A DNA stretch of 64,000 nucleotides, taken from Anticarsia gemmatalis. Its lineage: Eukaryota > Arthropoda > Insecta > Lepidoptera > Erebidae. A program made the position numbers and the translations under genes. This document shows, piece after piece, positions 22,403-34,546 of this stretch. Each line of letters starts with the position of its first letter. Position 1 is the first letter of the stretch. The notes below the pieces were generated by a model. That model saw nothing but the letters and a program-made list of their open reading frames with translations. It was not told the DNA's origin and did not search any database. The stretch lies in contig NC_134757.1 in the NCBI RefSeq assembly GCF_050436995.1, positions 4,848,501 to 4,912,500 of the forward strand, read 5' to 3'.

Positions 22403-25400
22403 ACTACAAATTGCAGCAATAGTATAAATACTTGTATTTGTCCTAATAAAGATACTAATAAAGGTACTATCTGAAAAAGTGGTACGATCCCGAAAGTTCC
22501 GCTTAACCCAGAAAATCAGTGTATAATGTGGTACATCGTCTTGATAATAATAGATGTTAGCCATAAGAGTGATGAGGACAACCCTGATATTGCCAGCACT
22601 CAGCCAGACTGGAGGTTCGTCTCGAACAAATTGCCGTGATGCCCCCGCCATATTAAGTTAACATCCCCCCACACCCACTTTTACTTCACTTCAACTAAAT
22701 TCACTATTTCATTGTCATAATTTGCTTAAGGTGGCAATAAAACTGATTAGACCTGATTAAAGTGAGTCTGAGACTTTCCATTATAAGGAAACTTACCCAT
22801 TTATTCATTTACTTCACAATAACTCAAGTTCTGTTAAATATTTAAGCTTAATTTTATGCTTAATTTATGAGTAAAATATATAGTATACACAAATATAATA
22901 GCTCTAAGTAAATAAATATACGGACTGGCCATATTTCCTTGGTAATAAAATGACGATCCGAGCAGCTTTTTTCCTACTCAGGACATGAGTTACTTACATT
23001 CATTCAAGTTTTTAATTGCGAAACTTTTCCTCTGTTGCGTCTGTAACGCTGTGAAATATTTCACCGTACAAACACGAGTAAAAACTATAATCAATATCCC
23101 GAGCCCTACATTTTTCATTAACGGAGGTAAGGGTGTGGGGAGTAAATGCCAGTGCTTCAGTAGGGAAAGTTAGGGTGGCGCGACCAACTCGAGGGGCACG
23201 GGGAGCGGAGTAGAACAATGGCCACCATGACATTTAGCATGGAAGCGATTGTCACGGCCCGTTAGAGCCGCGAGCCACTGGGCGTACAGCCGTTCTCCGC
23301 ATAGGTACCCTCAAATACTGATTGTCATAGATTGTCCGCTTCCTTTTTTCAATTTCGCGGTCGTTTCAAACGTCTCCAATTCATTCTTTTAAGCCTCAAA
23401 TTAGAGGAGGAATTGACTTTTTACAACTGACGCTCCAAAACAACCAAATTAAATAGGAAGATTTTTGTGGTTCGTTTTTGCGTACAAAGTTTTCGTATTA
23501 TTTACATACCGTTTCGTGATTCAGGTTACGTAAGTTAGATGGGCACGAACGGCATTAAGAGTTTGCGAACGGTATCATCGAGTAATATTGAGCTCATAAG
23601 CAGTAACATAAGGATGTGAACGAAAACATAAACTGTTTAAATATTTTAGGCACATTTTCCGTGCAAAAAGCAAAGCGGAAAAGTTTATTGGAAGAATAAA
23701 TTGGGACTAAAAAGCAGGGCGCGCTTGCTCGAGTTTCTCTTGAGGGTGGGAAAAAACAAATTGTTGCTAGATGGTAAGTAATGCCGGGGACGTGCCGCAA
23801 CGAGTCGAATTACTTCATTTTACTTAGTCCTGCAGGTGTAGCCGCTGCCGCCGCAGGCCGCGCGCCCGCAATCAAATTAAATTTTAATTGCCGAATTAAG
23901 TACATTAATGGCGGTTTTTTCGACAGTCCGCAAACAAGTTAATTAAATTTTGGTACAATATGAAAACTTGCACCAGAACATGCAAAACTCAGTTAGAGTG
24001 TCATCAGTCGATACGGCAGACAGAGCTTTAGTCTAAAGTTTCGCTCTGAGCGCTGAGTCATGAAAACATCTTAGCGACCGCCTGTGGCCAGAGTGGCAGA
24101 CACCTGCGCCGTACCATTCGTATTAATTTACCAAACTGATCAATCTAGAAATCGTAATATAATTAAATTGCTCCAAATGTTTCACGTCACATTTTAACTT
24201 CCTTTTGTGGGTATTTTATTTATTACGTCGGCATTTAATCTTATTTTTTTCATATAATTTACTATTCAATCATTCGTAAATTTCATTTAGAAGCCCCATA
24301 CGTACTTAAATACACATATTAAAGAACAATATAATTATTGAGTCAGTCGAAAGCACTATAACGTTATTAAATATGAGAAGTTATTGAGTACAGTTTTTCA
24401 TTTTGAAATATCTAACTAGGTAATCAAAGTTGAATGAACTCTATATCTCCATTAGAAACAATCGACCCGTCCCGAATGAATTTATTAATTGTCCAAATAT
24501 CACAAAAGTTTCTACTAAAAAAGCTAAATACTTACTTGCTACTGATACTTGAAAATTTAGAGATACGAGTAATTTAATAATACAGGATATCTATACGAAT
24601 CGATGTTATATTGTATTAATTATTAACAACTTTATTGTACATAACTTTTTACATTATAAATAACATAGTTATAGAAATAATATTAATCGCTAGCAGAAAA
24701 GCTAAATATTCAATTAAGTATAAATGACGGCACAAACATTTAAGTTTAATATTGACGGGACAATTAAGTGGCGGCCAGTGAGCTCGTTTACATATTACAA
24801 TAACTCGGGCTCGCCGGCCGGCGCCCGATGCTACTGACAACCATTCACCAGATAATCGCCTGCATTGTTTGCCAAACCCCTAATGCTTTTAAACCACCCT
24901 AATCTTGGCTAATCAAGATGTAAAGGATCTTTATTTCGGAATACAAAATTATTAAAACGTAATTAAGATAGTCTCTACGTTATATTTTTTGGAAATTAAG
25001 TTTTGTAAGCAGTTACCTATAGATATAAATGTATGGTTCCCAAATGCTGAGAGGCGTACCCTTAAGTTATAGGCGTGTTAGCCGACCTTCAAATATATTA
25101 TTATCATTGACGTCAGTTCCGCCGAGAGTCTTAGTGGTTCCGTAAAGGAAACATTGCGGTACAAAGTTAATAAATAGTTGAAGATGGCGGGTCTATATTG
25201 ATCGTGCCATATAAAGCGAATATCCATACGTGTACTAATACAGCAAATAAGTATTAACGAATTTTTATTACAAGTACCACCCTTCTTCCCCCCTCATCGG
25301 CCGGAGGTAGGGGGTGGCTGTTATGTAGGTATTTTTATTTTATGCGGTGACACTCAGAACCCCAATAGGGAAATTGGATTGATACTACTTTTAAGAGTTT

Positions 25401-25499
25401 TTTTAGATATCAACCGCTGTTTTATGTTTAAACCAATATTGCGTCTTTATATTTTTTATGGTTTACGACATCGCCTGTTATTACATTTATTACGGTGAC

Positions 25500-25591
25500 T
25501 AAACTTCAGTCCCCGCGACACAAGAGCAATTCTTAGTGCGGGAGTTGTCTTTTTTTAATAAAAAAAAAAAAAATAAATAAATAAAAAAAAA
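25500..25591 (+). repeat. Retroposon-like 3' end with A-rich tail
   Basis: A segment ending 'tgcgggagttgtcttttttt' is followed by a tract of As interrupted by single Ts (25557-25591). This is the form of a retroposon tail. The body upstream is not recognised and the left end is undefined. Confidence 0.4.
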
Positions 25592-26516
25592 CTACCCAGC
25601 GACCACTAATACTCCAGTCCTCCATACGCCGTGATATTATCGGTGGTAGGACGATCGAAAGTGGCTAATTTCAATAAAGGTTCAGATAGCGCTTCCAGAA
25701 TAGATTTAGATCGGGATTAAATCGAACAAGCACTCATGGTGAGTCAGTAACCCCACAGGTAGGTAATAAAAGAGCAAAAGCGAACTACGTTTATCGCGTT
25801 TAGATTGCTACTCGGGAATAAATTGGGTGTGAAATATAACTTAAGTAGCTGAAAGTTTTACATGGTCGTCTGTACGCGCGGCAGTTGGTGAGCGCGGGAA
25901 CTTGCCAGCGCTGAGCAGTATTGTACAGTATTGCACAGCATACTGCCACTAGAGCACGAAGCGTTAAGCGCCCGCGGCCACGCCGGCCAACTTCTATTCG
26001 TGTGCCGGTTTCGTGTTCCGTGAACTGATGTTTCTCAGCCTCAAATTTTTCAATACTTCTCAGTTGTATATCGCTGTTTTAATATTGTTGAAGAAACAAA
26101 CGCGAAACTTTCCGCGGTTGTTTCTTATTGTGTAATAAATCTTATACAACTTAATGCGAATACGGAACTTGCAGAATTTGTAACGACATAGTAAGATACC
26201 AACAAAAAATATTAAACATTAACAAATAAGAGAGTTTAGTAAGAGAGTTCTAATGTCCTAATTCATGTTGTTGTCTGGTTTAAGTAGCCGTATAAATTAG
26301 TAGTTGTCTAAAACTTTTCGTTTGAAATAAGGATCATTTGTTTGTAAGCCGTCGTAAAAGAATCATGTAACAAATGGCAAGTCCCGCATATGACAACACT
26401 TAATCATGATATTTCTCTGTACTTTGTAACATGTGGAGATTTTGGCAGCTGTCACTCGAAAAGTCAATTTCATAAAAATGACGACGTGTGTGCGAAGTTG
26501 TTTCTTGTCTGTAGCC

Positions 26517-26556
26517 AAACGAGCAAACGAGCAAACGAGCAAACGAGCAAACGAGC
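26517..26556. repeat. Five perfect copies of an 8-bp repeat, AAACGAGC
   Basis: Exact tandem units. Because the repeat lacks stop codons in several frames, it produces overlapping open frames on both strands (about 26363-26794) that should not be read as genes. Confidence 0.9.
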
Positions 26557-26826
26557 CTGCGGAAATAAAACAAACAACTGTCATCAGCGTCAACTCTGGA
26601 TGGAACATCCAAACTATATAATAATACATACACATATGTATATATGTACATACTATGTCTGTATATGCATTGATTATTTTTGTAATATACGCACACCCGT
26701 TACAAAGTACAGATTGTAAGTGTAACCCATTTAGATAGTGTATCTCATCATACCCAAGAGACAACTCAACTGACTCCAACCGCCAAAGAAACATTTATAT
26801 CTACGAACACATAATATCGTATATCT

Positions 26827-26846
26827 GGGGGCACGGAAGTGCCCCC
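26827..26846 (-). repeat. Terminal hairpin of composite element copy 2
   Basis: The same 8-bp stem (GGGGGCAC/GTGCCCCC) with loop GGAA on this strand, identical to the end of copy 1 in element orientation. Confidence 0.75.
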
Positions 26847-27510
26847 GCAAGTCGAGCAAAAAAAAAGCGGCACGGCCGTAACATCCTTTTCTCGAAGCAA
26901 TTCGGGCTATTTTTGACACCCCTATAATTTCGTTGTGGATAAAACAAGAAGCCTGGATTTTCAGCAACTAATCAGTCATTGTATAAACACGGTATATTTA
27001 TAATTTCAGTCAATTTGAACCAGTAGTTTAAGAATGACAACTTGTTAAAATTTTGAATTTTGTCACTCACTGATTCACTGACTCACTGACTCACTGACTC
27101 ACCGATCATCAAAAGTCTAAGGTACTTCTAGCAGACTTAGAAGCTTAAAATTTAGAATACAAATAGGGTTTAGTGTCTTAATCATGGGAAAAATTTAATA
27201 TTTTCTAATTTCGGTCCAGTTTTCTAAATACAACAACTGCAACAATAACTTTGTAATCCCATATAAATGTATAAGATTACAAGGTTACATTTGCAGTTAA
27301 TGAATTATTATTACTGTAGAAAATAAAATAAATAGGTGTAAATAGGTACCTACTATATGAGGCATAACGGGAGGGGGTAAAGGGTGGGTAAGGGTGTTTA
27401 GCCCATGAAACTGAACAACATTCCCATAAGAAAATATGTTGAATTATGAAAAAAATACGTTTTTCCATACAAATTGGACTTAATATGTTCGCTCTACAAA
27501 AAGAAGTGAG

Positions 27511-27990
27511 ATGCCATCAAAAACATTCTGTAAAAACCTCAAGTCTCGCCGTAAAAAGTTGTGAGATCTATATAATACCAAGTCGATTAATTTATTTAGT
27601 CTCTACTTAAAGGACCTTCTGTCTTAAGTTATTACGTATGTTATTATCATACCAATTTTTAAAAAATACCTTTAAAACAAATAGATCGACTTGGTCATCG
27701 CAAGAAAACACAAATTCGCCATTATTAACATTTCAGGAGCATTAACTTCTCGTCGTGCTGTGTAGTGTGATACATACTAATAATTTATAATCAAATCATG
27801 CGATGGCCAGGTCGGTCTATTTGTTTTAAAGGTATTTTTTTAAAATTGGCATGATAATAACATACGTAATAACTTAAGACAGAAGGTCCTTTAAGTAGAG
27901 ACTAAATAAATTAATCGACTTGGTATTATATAGATCTCACAACTTTTTACGGCGAGACTTGAGGTTTTTACAGAATGTTTTTGATGGCAT
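27511..27990. repeat. 480-bp palindrome (copy 2 head)
   Basis: Inverted arms of about 190 bp starting ATGCCATCAAAAACATTCTG. The loop is oriented with the rest of copy 2, showing that the palindrome did not insert independently in each copy. Confidence 0.85.
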
Positions 27991-30233
27991 ACGTATATAC
28001 AAATACATAATATGAAGTATAGTTTATATACTTTTTATTTATGTTATGAATATACCAAAACCCAGAATTAAAATCAGAGAACCTACAAACGAAAAATCCA
28101 CATTCATAGTATTGTGGGCTCACAAAAAGCTTCAAAAATAAGAGAGCAATCATAGTATGCAGTACTATACGGGGCTTTAACGAGTGAGTGGAATAAAGTT
28201 TAAATCTAGGATGTGCTGTATAAAAGTGAGTAAGAAATGTTGGCTTGATAAATGATTCGCTGGTTCAATGAATCTCCATCAGCGCATCGTGGCGCTGCAA
28301 TTTGAAAAAGGAATTACAGCTCCTTGCTCTCTTTATAGACTTGCTAACACAAAACTTCTTACATTTACATGTATTTTACGAGATTCCTTTTGACCACGCT
28401 TTGTGCAGACGTCCTAACTATAAAATCCGATAATACATAAAGGTCTTATGTTGAATACCTATACCTAAGTCCTTATATACATGTCATATATCACAAACGA
28501 TTTTTTACAAAAGGCGTCACTTGTATTGCAATCAAAGTTAATATTTTTAACTTCAACCCAAAGAAGGTAAACGCGCGCCGATTGAGGCAAGTGTTAGCGT
28601 GCAGCTTATTAACGAACGAATATACCACATTAATTATTTCAAAAGCATGTCCATATCGAAATTATCGAATAAGAAATATGCACACTAGAGACTCATTTCA
28701 CTGCACCTCATTTCAGAGGGTAATTGAAACAGAAACAATAATAAAAGCGCAAATACGAATCAGATGGAAACACTTGAATGCTGTTCATCATAGCGTAACC
28801 GCACACACATAGACAGATAGAGAGAAATGTAGAGAAGCGTAGATTGGTGTTGGATAGTGTAGAGCAGACAAATTGAACGGGTCACAAGTTGTATTGATAC
28901 AAAATAGCAACAAGCGCCGACACATGAGCGTTCGCACGCGTGTTTGCCGCCGCTGTTGACCGTCCGAGGCCCAGACGCAAACAGACCGGGCACGGCCCCG
29001 CCCTCCGCCATCTGTCCCAAACGATATTGCTCACGCACGATGTTCGCGACCCACGTTTGTACAACAACGGTTTTAATGCCTATACCTATCTCCAAACAAT
29101 ATCCGCAACGGCAATCACTGAACGCGTTCCACGCAGTTTCAGCAAAACGGCCCTAAGTGCCCTGGCAACAATTTGATATAATCGACTGCAAAATCGACAT
29201 TTATGTAGATCTATTTCATTAGAGCAGATATTCTTCGAAATGTGTCCTAGCGTTGACAGAAAACTCAAATGTTTCCTACGTATAGTTTGAAATCAAATAA
29301 AGAGAGCCAGCTGTCGTCGGTGCAGTTGCGAAGTGCTCCGCTACACGCTCGTCTTCGTCACACAGACGTAATATCATCCAATCTCACGCGACTCCAACAA
29401 ATGACACTAGAAAAATGTTATCCTGCAAACTGCAAGTAACTTCGAGAGCATCAACTGTTTAGGTTTAGACACATTTGCACAAATAGCCAAATTCACATAA
29501 GCTTCGACGTTGAACATGATTTTATGTCTATTCATTAAAATGTTACAGTTCGGTGTCGTTTCCACGCCTATATTTGGTACGAGCGTGTTGATCCTCGCAA
29601 TAAAAGTTGTATTGCAGCGCAAATATTGAGTCCTGAGAGCGCGCACTGACCCCGACTCATTTCATCTCTTGTAACCCTTGTTATCGCTGCCCCATGTGGA
29701 CTCAATTGTCTTGCGGTAGAGCCTGATGACCACTCACTATGGCTTTAACAACTTTTTTGATCGACTGGTTTGTGACAACGCAACGCACTGAAGTGGAAAA
29801 ATATAAAAGCGAGGATCGACGCTTGCATTTGGTAATTAAAAGCGGTTTGCGGTCAGATTTTTTGTATTCACTACTCTTTGAAGCGGAATATCAAAAGGAT
29901 TTTCTAGTAGAAACAATAGAGGGATATTATACGTGAATGCTGGAATAACAGCACAAACGCACAACTGGGACTCTAATCCCGAGCGGGTTGGGGCGAGCAC
30001 GCGCCACCAGACTTGCTCTGGATAATTTACAATTTGCGTTCATATTTAAACATCCACTCGATTCTACCTACTACTATAATTATAATAATGGCCTACTTCG
30101 TGACTATAAGCTCTGTTTATTTGAAAAACATAGACGGAAGCTCGCTGGAACAAACTCCATTTTTGGTATAATTGCACCTTCAGCATATTGAAGATATCTG
30201 TTATTCGAGTGTTAGTGATATGTTCTATTTCAG

Positions 30234-30394
30234 GCGATGGTGTTACAAAGTGCTATTTCGAGCAGCAATCCTTACAGTTAGACCCTTATTTAAACAGAGG
30301 CTTTCATGGGTCCCTCGGCAGTACTCCGAGAGGCTCACGTTGCGGACGACTCGAGTTGCCGCAACGATCTTCTCCAATAAATGATTACGTATAG
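30234..30394 (+). CDS. Possible terminal coding exon of an unidentified gene
   Basis: A plausible acceptor (GTTCTATTTCAG ending at 30233, with a branch-like TTAGTGAT upstream) is followed by 53 open codons to TAG, entering with two bases of a split glycine codon. The peptide contains LDPYLNRGFHGSLGSTPRGS and ends NDYV. Its serine/arginine/proline-rich, low-hydrophobicity make-up looks like a protein tail rather than random AT-rich translation. AATAAA occurs within the exon (30376) and again at 30708. No upstream exon can be tied to it and I do not recognise the family. A chance frame remains possible. Confidence 0.3.
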
Positions 30395-31509
30395 ATTTTC
30401 ATACGTATCAGAGTTTTTCTATTACATATTTTCTGAAAGTTTAGTATTATATCTTCACTTTACTACTAAGTCTTTAAATTTAAATCCCCGAATTTTCCGA
30501 TGTCGAAATGCACAATCGAGTAATACACCCAATGTAAACGATTTCATATACCTAGCTGACGTTCTGTTTTAACATATAGATTTCGTTTATCCATGGAACA
30601 TCTACACGGAAGTCAGAGGGCCATGTAGAGCTTTATAAAAACGTATTTATGTCTCCCAATAGGATCAATGATGAACATTGTTGTCGATGAATATCTCAAA
30701 TTCAACGAATAAATCGTGCGATTGAAATGTAAATAGGTAGAAACGAGCCGCGTTGTGGAATTAATATTTTGATTGGATTAATCTATTAACACAATATCCG
30801 AGTGCACAATGGATCCTCTCGTGGTCGCATGCACTACTCGTATAGGCACAGCTAGTGTAATGACGTTATGTACCTACAGCTATAATGAACGCGGAGGACG
30901 TGGCGGATGCCGCATAGGAAGTGATAACTATGAATTGTTTAATCATATCGCACACAACACAACACAGTTTTGTTATTATAATATACTACTGATATTAACC
31001 GTTACTATTAGTACGAACCAGCTATACACATTACCAACGTTTGACATAAAATAAGCTCGCGTGCCAAATGATGTTACACTGCACCTGCAAATATTCGAAT
31101 GATAGTCGGCAGGAGCCAGAATATTGGAGTAATACCGAGTTGATGTACTTTTCGGACGTTAAGCTCGGCAATACAGCGATGGTTAATGTTTCTGAGACGC
31201 TTTAAAGTGCGGAATGTGCGTGACACGCGATTTTATGTTAATAGTAGGGCAGTGAGCACTGAGGATATCTGGACATCTACCGGCCAGAGTTAATTTCGTT
31301 TTTATAACACCACAAACCCGAATGATCTGTTTACTAGCGGGTCAGTAATAAAAAAGGGGCCGTGGTAGCCATTACAGGGCGAGTAGTCGCGCCGCCCGGC
31401 GTCGCCCCCTATCAGGTTGCAAGTGAAACGGATCGTAGGGGGCGGTGACAGATAACGACCAACATGGCCGTTGGTAAATGTCAGCTCGATGATATCATCT
31501 GAACCACCG

Positions 31510-31588
31510 AGATACTTTCAGTACTCAAATCATATCCTTACCCAGCTAGATACTTTCAGTACTCATATCGAATCCTTAAACCCAGCTA
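31510..31588. repeat. Two-copy tandem duplication, unit about 39 bp
   Basis: GATACTTTCAGTACTCA is repeated at 31510 and 31549, each followed by a similar ATCCTTA..CCCAGCTA segment, with a few substitutions and a 1-2 base length change. It is recent or conserved enough to align throughout. Confidence 0.85.
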
Positions 31589-33246
31589 GCTCACATTTTC
31601 CAAGTGTCTTGATAAAAGTTAACACAACAACACTCAGCAACTGTTCTTTTTGTTAATTTTTTGTTAAGTATATACAAATATAACTAATATGTGACTATTT
31701 TAAATATTTTAAAGGTATTTTAAAATAGTAAATGGAAACACAATTCAAGTGTTATCGCACATACCGGAACAAAATACATATCAGTTTCGTTTTTTGTTAG
31801 GCACTAAAAATAAAGCGCACTTCTAAAATTCCAATGATAACTAATATTTGAATATCCTGTTATTTTAGAGTGCTTATCTAAGCGAATAAAATAACTATGA
31901 ACATTTTTTTTATTTTATTTTATATCGTGTTCGTTTATTTTAACATGTTTTTTTATTGCAAAAATATAGAAAGCAATTCTTCGCCTGTCTATGATTCCGA
32001 ATTTAAAGACAATCGACGAAACTTTATTTTCAAATAAATAAACTTAAATACGTACTTATTTGTTTTAAAGTTTGAATGATGACAGTCAGTAAAGACTATT
32101 AACAGATATCTATCTGTCTCTATCTTTCATCACGTCGCATCATCCATCATGGCGGGACATGTTTTCCGAACCGTATTTATTGACTATCGCTCTGAACGAT
32201 CGCATTCATTATTCTGATTACAAGAGAACATTCGTTTAAATCTGCATTTAATCCCAATGTGATAGTGAAACGATCAACTTACAAATAATTTCGAATACAT
32301 TTTTGAAAACCTTTCCTCTTTTTTAAGTTACTTTAATTATATCTACGTATTTTTGTGATTCCTTTTTAATTCAATGACTCCGCTACCTTTAATATTTAGT
32401 ACAAATAATTTATTATGTAACCCAAAACAAAAGAACTAACAGATTGTGTCACCGGTATTCGTCTGCGGTCACATGTCACCCGTAGGTATTAAAATTTTCA
32501 TCAAATCTGGTATTACTTAATCCACAGGGAGTGTATCTGAGGCCGTGCATGCCAACGGGTCGCGTTATGCCACGATGCCGGTGACACATCCATTATAGTG
32601 ACATTTTGCCGCCCTTTTTCCTGTCACATTTGACAGGTTTGAAAGCGACTCCTCCTCGCCAATGTTTTCGACTTGATCCTCATCCTTTTCACCCATATAC
32701 GTGATATATTATATTGATGATTTAAGAACAACGTTGTACCGAAGGACTTTTACCGCAAACAATAAGGTTATGGTGTGATTTTCACGTAAAAAAAATATTA
32801 ATCGAGTATTTTTATTGTTACATATAGGAACGCTGAACTCTTTAAATGGAGTCATCGAACCTTTATACCTGTAAACTACGAGAAAATTTTACTCCATACG
32901 GGTCCAACTTAGTTTTGGACAATCACTCCATGGCGTCCGAACGATGCGGTATTGCCATCTAACTAGCTGCTGCAGTTATTTATAGACGCAATCTTCGTAT
33001 TGTTGTTGGAAAAAAACATCAGCACCTGTGTAGCGACGCTTGACGATTTATTACTTTTATTGGACCCAGATTTACGCTGACGTGAACATCGGTCGTTTTG
33101 CCCAAATTGTCCACGCCCTGCGCTGTATTGGACTTTAGTATAAATATTAGCAATGCTACATCACATTTATTACGCATTTATATTGTGACCTGTAGTGACT
33201 CTTGTTCGTAATTGATGAATTAACGTTTAAATTTGTAACTAATAAA

Positions 33247-33271
33247 TCCTTTCCTGTTGTTTCAGGTACGT
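33247..33271 (+). other. Fused acceptor-donor site (possible recursive splice site)
   Basis: TCCTTTCCTGTTGTTTCAG is followed immediately by GTACGT: a pyrimidine tract, AG at 33264-33265 and a donor-like hexamer with no exon between. This is the arrangement of ratchet points used for stepwise removal of very long insect introns. GTACGT is weaker than GTAAGT. A chance match is possible. Confidence 0.35.
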
Positions 33272-34404
33272 TTACGTGACTTTAGAACATATTTTATCTG
33301 TAAGCATTTCAAACCCTAAGATAAAATATAGCACATCACCTATAGAACGTATAAGTATGTGTTTTTCGACATAAAGCGCTTGATTCCGGCGTCCATGCCC
33401 CAACATAGCATCGTCTGTCGCATCGGGAGTTGGGTTGCAGAATACCGCGAAAATTAATTTCCAAATGTGAAATAGCACTACGTTTTGTGGAGACGAGCGG
33501 CGCCAATGAACTGTCCGTAATAAATGTCATTAGAGCACGTGACGTCACTCTGGGAACATGGCTGCCGACTCTCCGCATCCAATTATGTCTCAAAACTGCC
33601 GGACATAAATTTCAATAACACAATTTGTCACAATTTGCGGCAGCGTCGAAACTGCCGACGGCTCTTTGTTTTTTGAATGCGGTTGAAAGTATCGTAACAG
33701 CCCATATTCATCCCTTAACATGGGCACCGGCAAAGCGCTCGCAAACATCGTATTTGAACACCACAATCAAACAGCCGCCGTAATAAGTTGTCCTCGGCTT
33801 TATCAAAGAACCATAGCGTATTTTCCAAGTTGGTGTATTATTACAATAGGTAGCTACTGACGCACAGCTAGAGTGATAAAATGAACAATAAGAAACTATT
33901 TTAAATACTGATTATGAGGCACATTTAATTGAGTAGGCATATTTTGGCGGCCCATTAGTTACCACATATCATACCTACATGACTATATTGGACTTTATTA
34001 CTCGCAATAAACTCTACATTATCCTGCCTATAACATGGAGCTGCGTTACGAAATCCATTATATAATTTCGTTTAAACTAATTTTTTTTCAGTCTGATATT
34101 TCAAAAGTAGAGTCTCTATACTGTCAAAACGATATCGTTTTATTCACAAATTCCTTACCACTAAATAAAAAAATAGATACTGCTTTAACATGATTAGAGC
34201 AAAACCAAAAATAAAAGTAGAGGAAGGATCCAAAATCACATTAATTGTTATTATACAGCATCATCAAGGATTCATGCAAAAAGACGTAAGTGCCACGTAG
34301 GTAGGCTCGCCCCTACAGCACGAAACGTTCTACTTCACGAACTAAAATCGCGAACAAGAATTAATCGCCAATGAAAATTTCCGTCGAGCCGTGAAATTAC
34401 AATT
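33272..34404. other. Non-coding, GC-richer at 33360-33680
   Basis: Overlapping open frames occur on both strands at about 33336-33618 with no recognised domain. The segment contains CACGTGACGTCA (E-box overlapping a CRE-like core, about 33537) and looks more like a regulatory island than a gene. AACTAATTTTTTTTCAG at about 34077-34092 is a good acceptor with no clear exon after it. Confidence 0.4.
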
Positions 34405-34406
34405 TA

Positions 34407-34431
<25 letters not shown>
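34405..34431 (-). repeat. (TTA)n tail of the LINE
   Basis: Nine perfect TAA units on the plus strand, directly beyond the AATAAAAAGT-type 3' end of the retrotransposon. Short microsatellite tails are typical of CR1/L2-like elements and arise during target-primed reverse transcription. Confidence 0.85.
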
Positions 34432-34437
<6 letters not shown>

Positions 34438-34546
34438 ATTTCAACCAAGAGGTCATAGGAACAGTGAGATCACAGGACATAGATATAAAAACTTAAAACT
34501 TAAAACTAAAACAAACTATGAAAGAAAAAGACAACAGAATTTAAAA

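Larger units (their letters stand above)
17134..26822. other. Non-coding stretch between the inverted composite copies
   Basis: No supported gene in 9.7 kb. GC-rich islands at about 18180-18240, 18630-18690, 19540-19680, 21150-21330, 21840-22020, 23160-23300, 23820-23950 and 24760-24835 alternate with AT-rich DNA and look like regulatory candidates. Hairpins at 19835 and 22360, an A-rich retroposon-like end near 25.5 kb and a short tandem repeat at 26517 are listed separately. The frame at 21261-21422 has codons rich in C and G at third positions but no recognised domain. Confidence 0.45.
26823..27990 (-). mobile_element. Composite repeat element, copy 2 (inverted)
   Basis: Reverse-complement partner of 15971-17133 over its full length: hairpin end at 26827-26846, minisatellite near 27066, then the palindromic head at 27511-27990. 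Differences are scattered substitutions and small indels, including one extra GTCAGTGA unit. The two copies are 9.7 kb apart and opposed, so exchange between them could invert the segment between. The frame on the minus strand beginning MLKIQASCFIH at 26967 is the element's own sequence and not a host gene. Confidence 0.75.
27991..33240. other. Non-coding stretch with one candidate exon
   Basis: A GC-rich island at about 28900-29060 opens frames on both strands with no recognised domain. Candidate terminal exon 30234-30394 and a tandem duplication at 31510 are listed separately. About 31320-31470 and 32515-32690 are GC-richer and contain paired TGTCA/TGACA words (CCTGTCA..TGACAGG at about 32620). 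These could be regulatory; nothing else can be called. Confidence 0.45.

Noticed and set aside
25735..25770. ATG|GTGAGT donor followed by ACAG|GTAGGT
   Set aside because: The spacing is far too short for an intron and the acceptor has almost no pyrimidine tract.
26363..26794. 143-codon minus-strand frame with overlapping frames on both strands
   Set aside because: Openness comes from the stop-free 8-bp tandem repeat and there is no domain or start context.
28760..29176. Several overlapping frames on both strands
   Set aside because: They coincide with a GC-rich island with few stop codons, and no frame has a recognisable domain.
29739..29936. 65-codon plus-strand frame with an optimal start context (CACTATGG)
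   Set aside because: No recognised domain, no promoter or polyadenylation context; could be a chance frame. Conservation data would be decisive.
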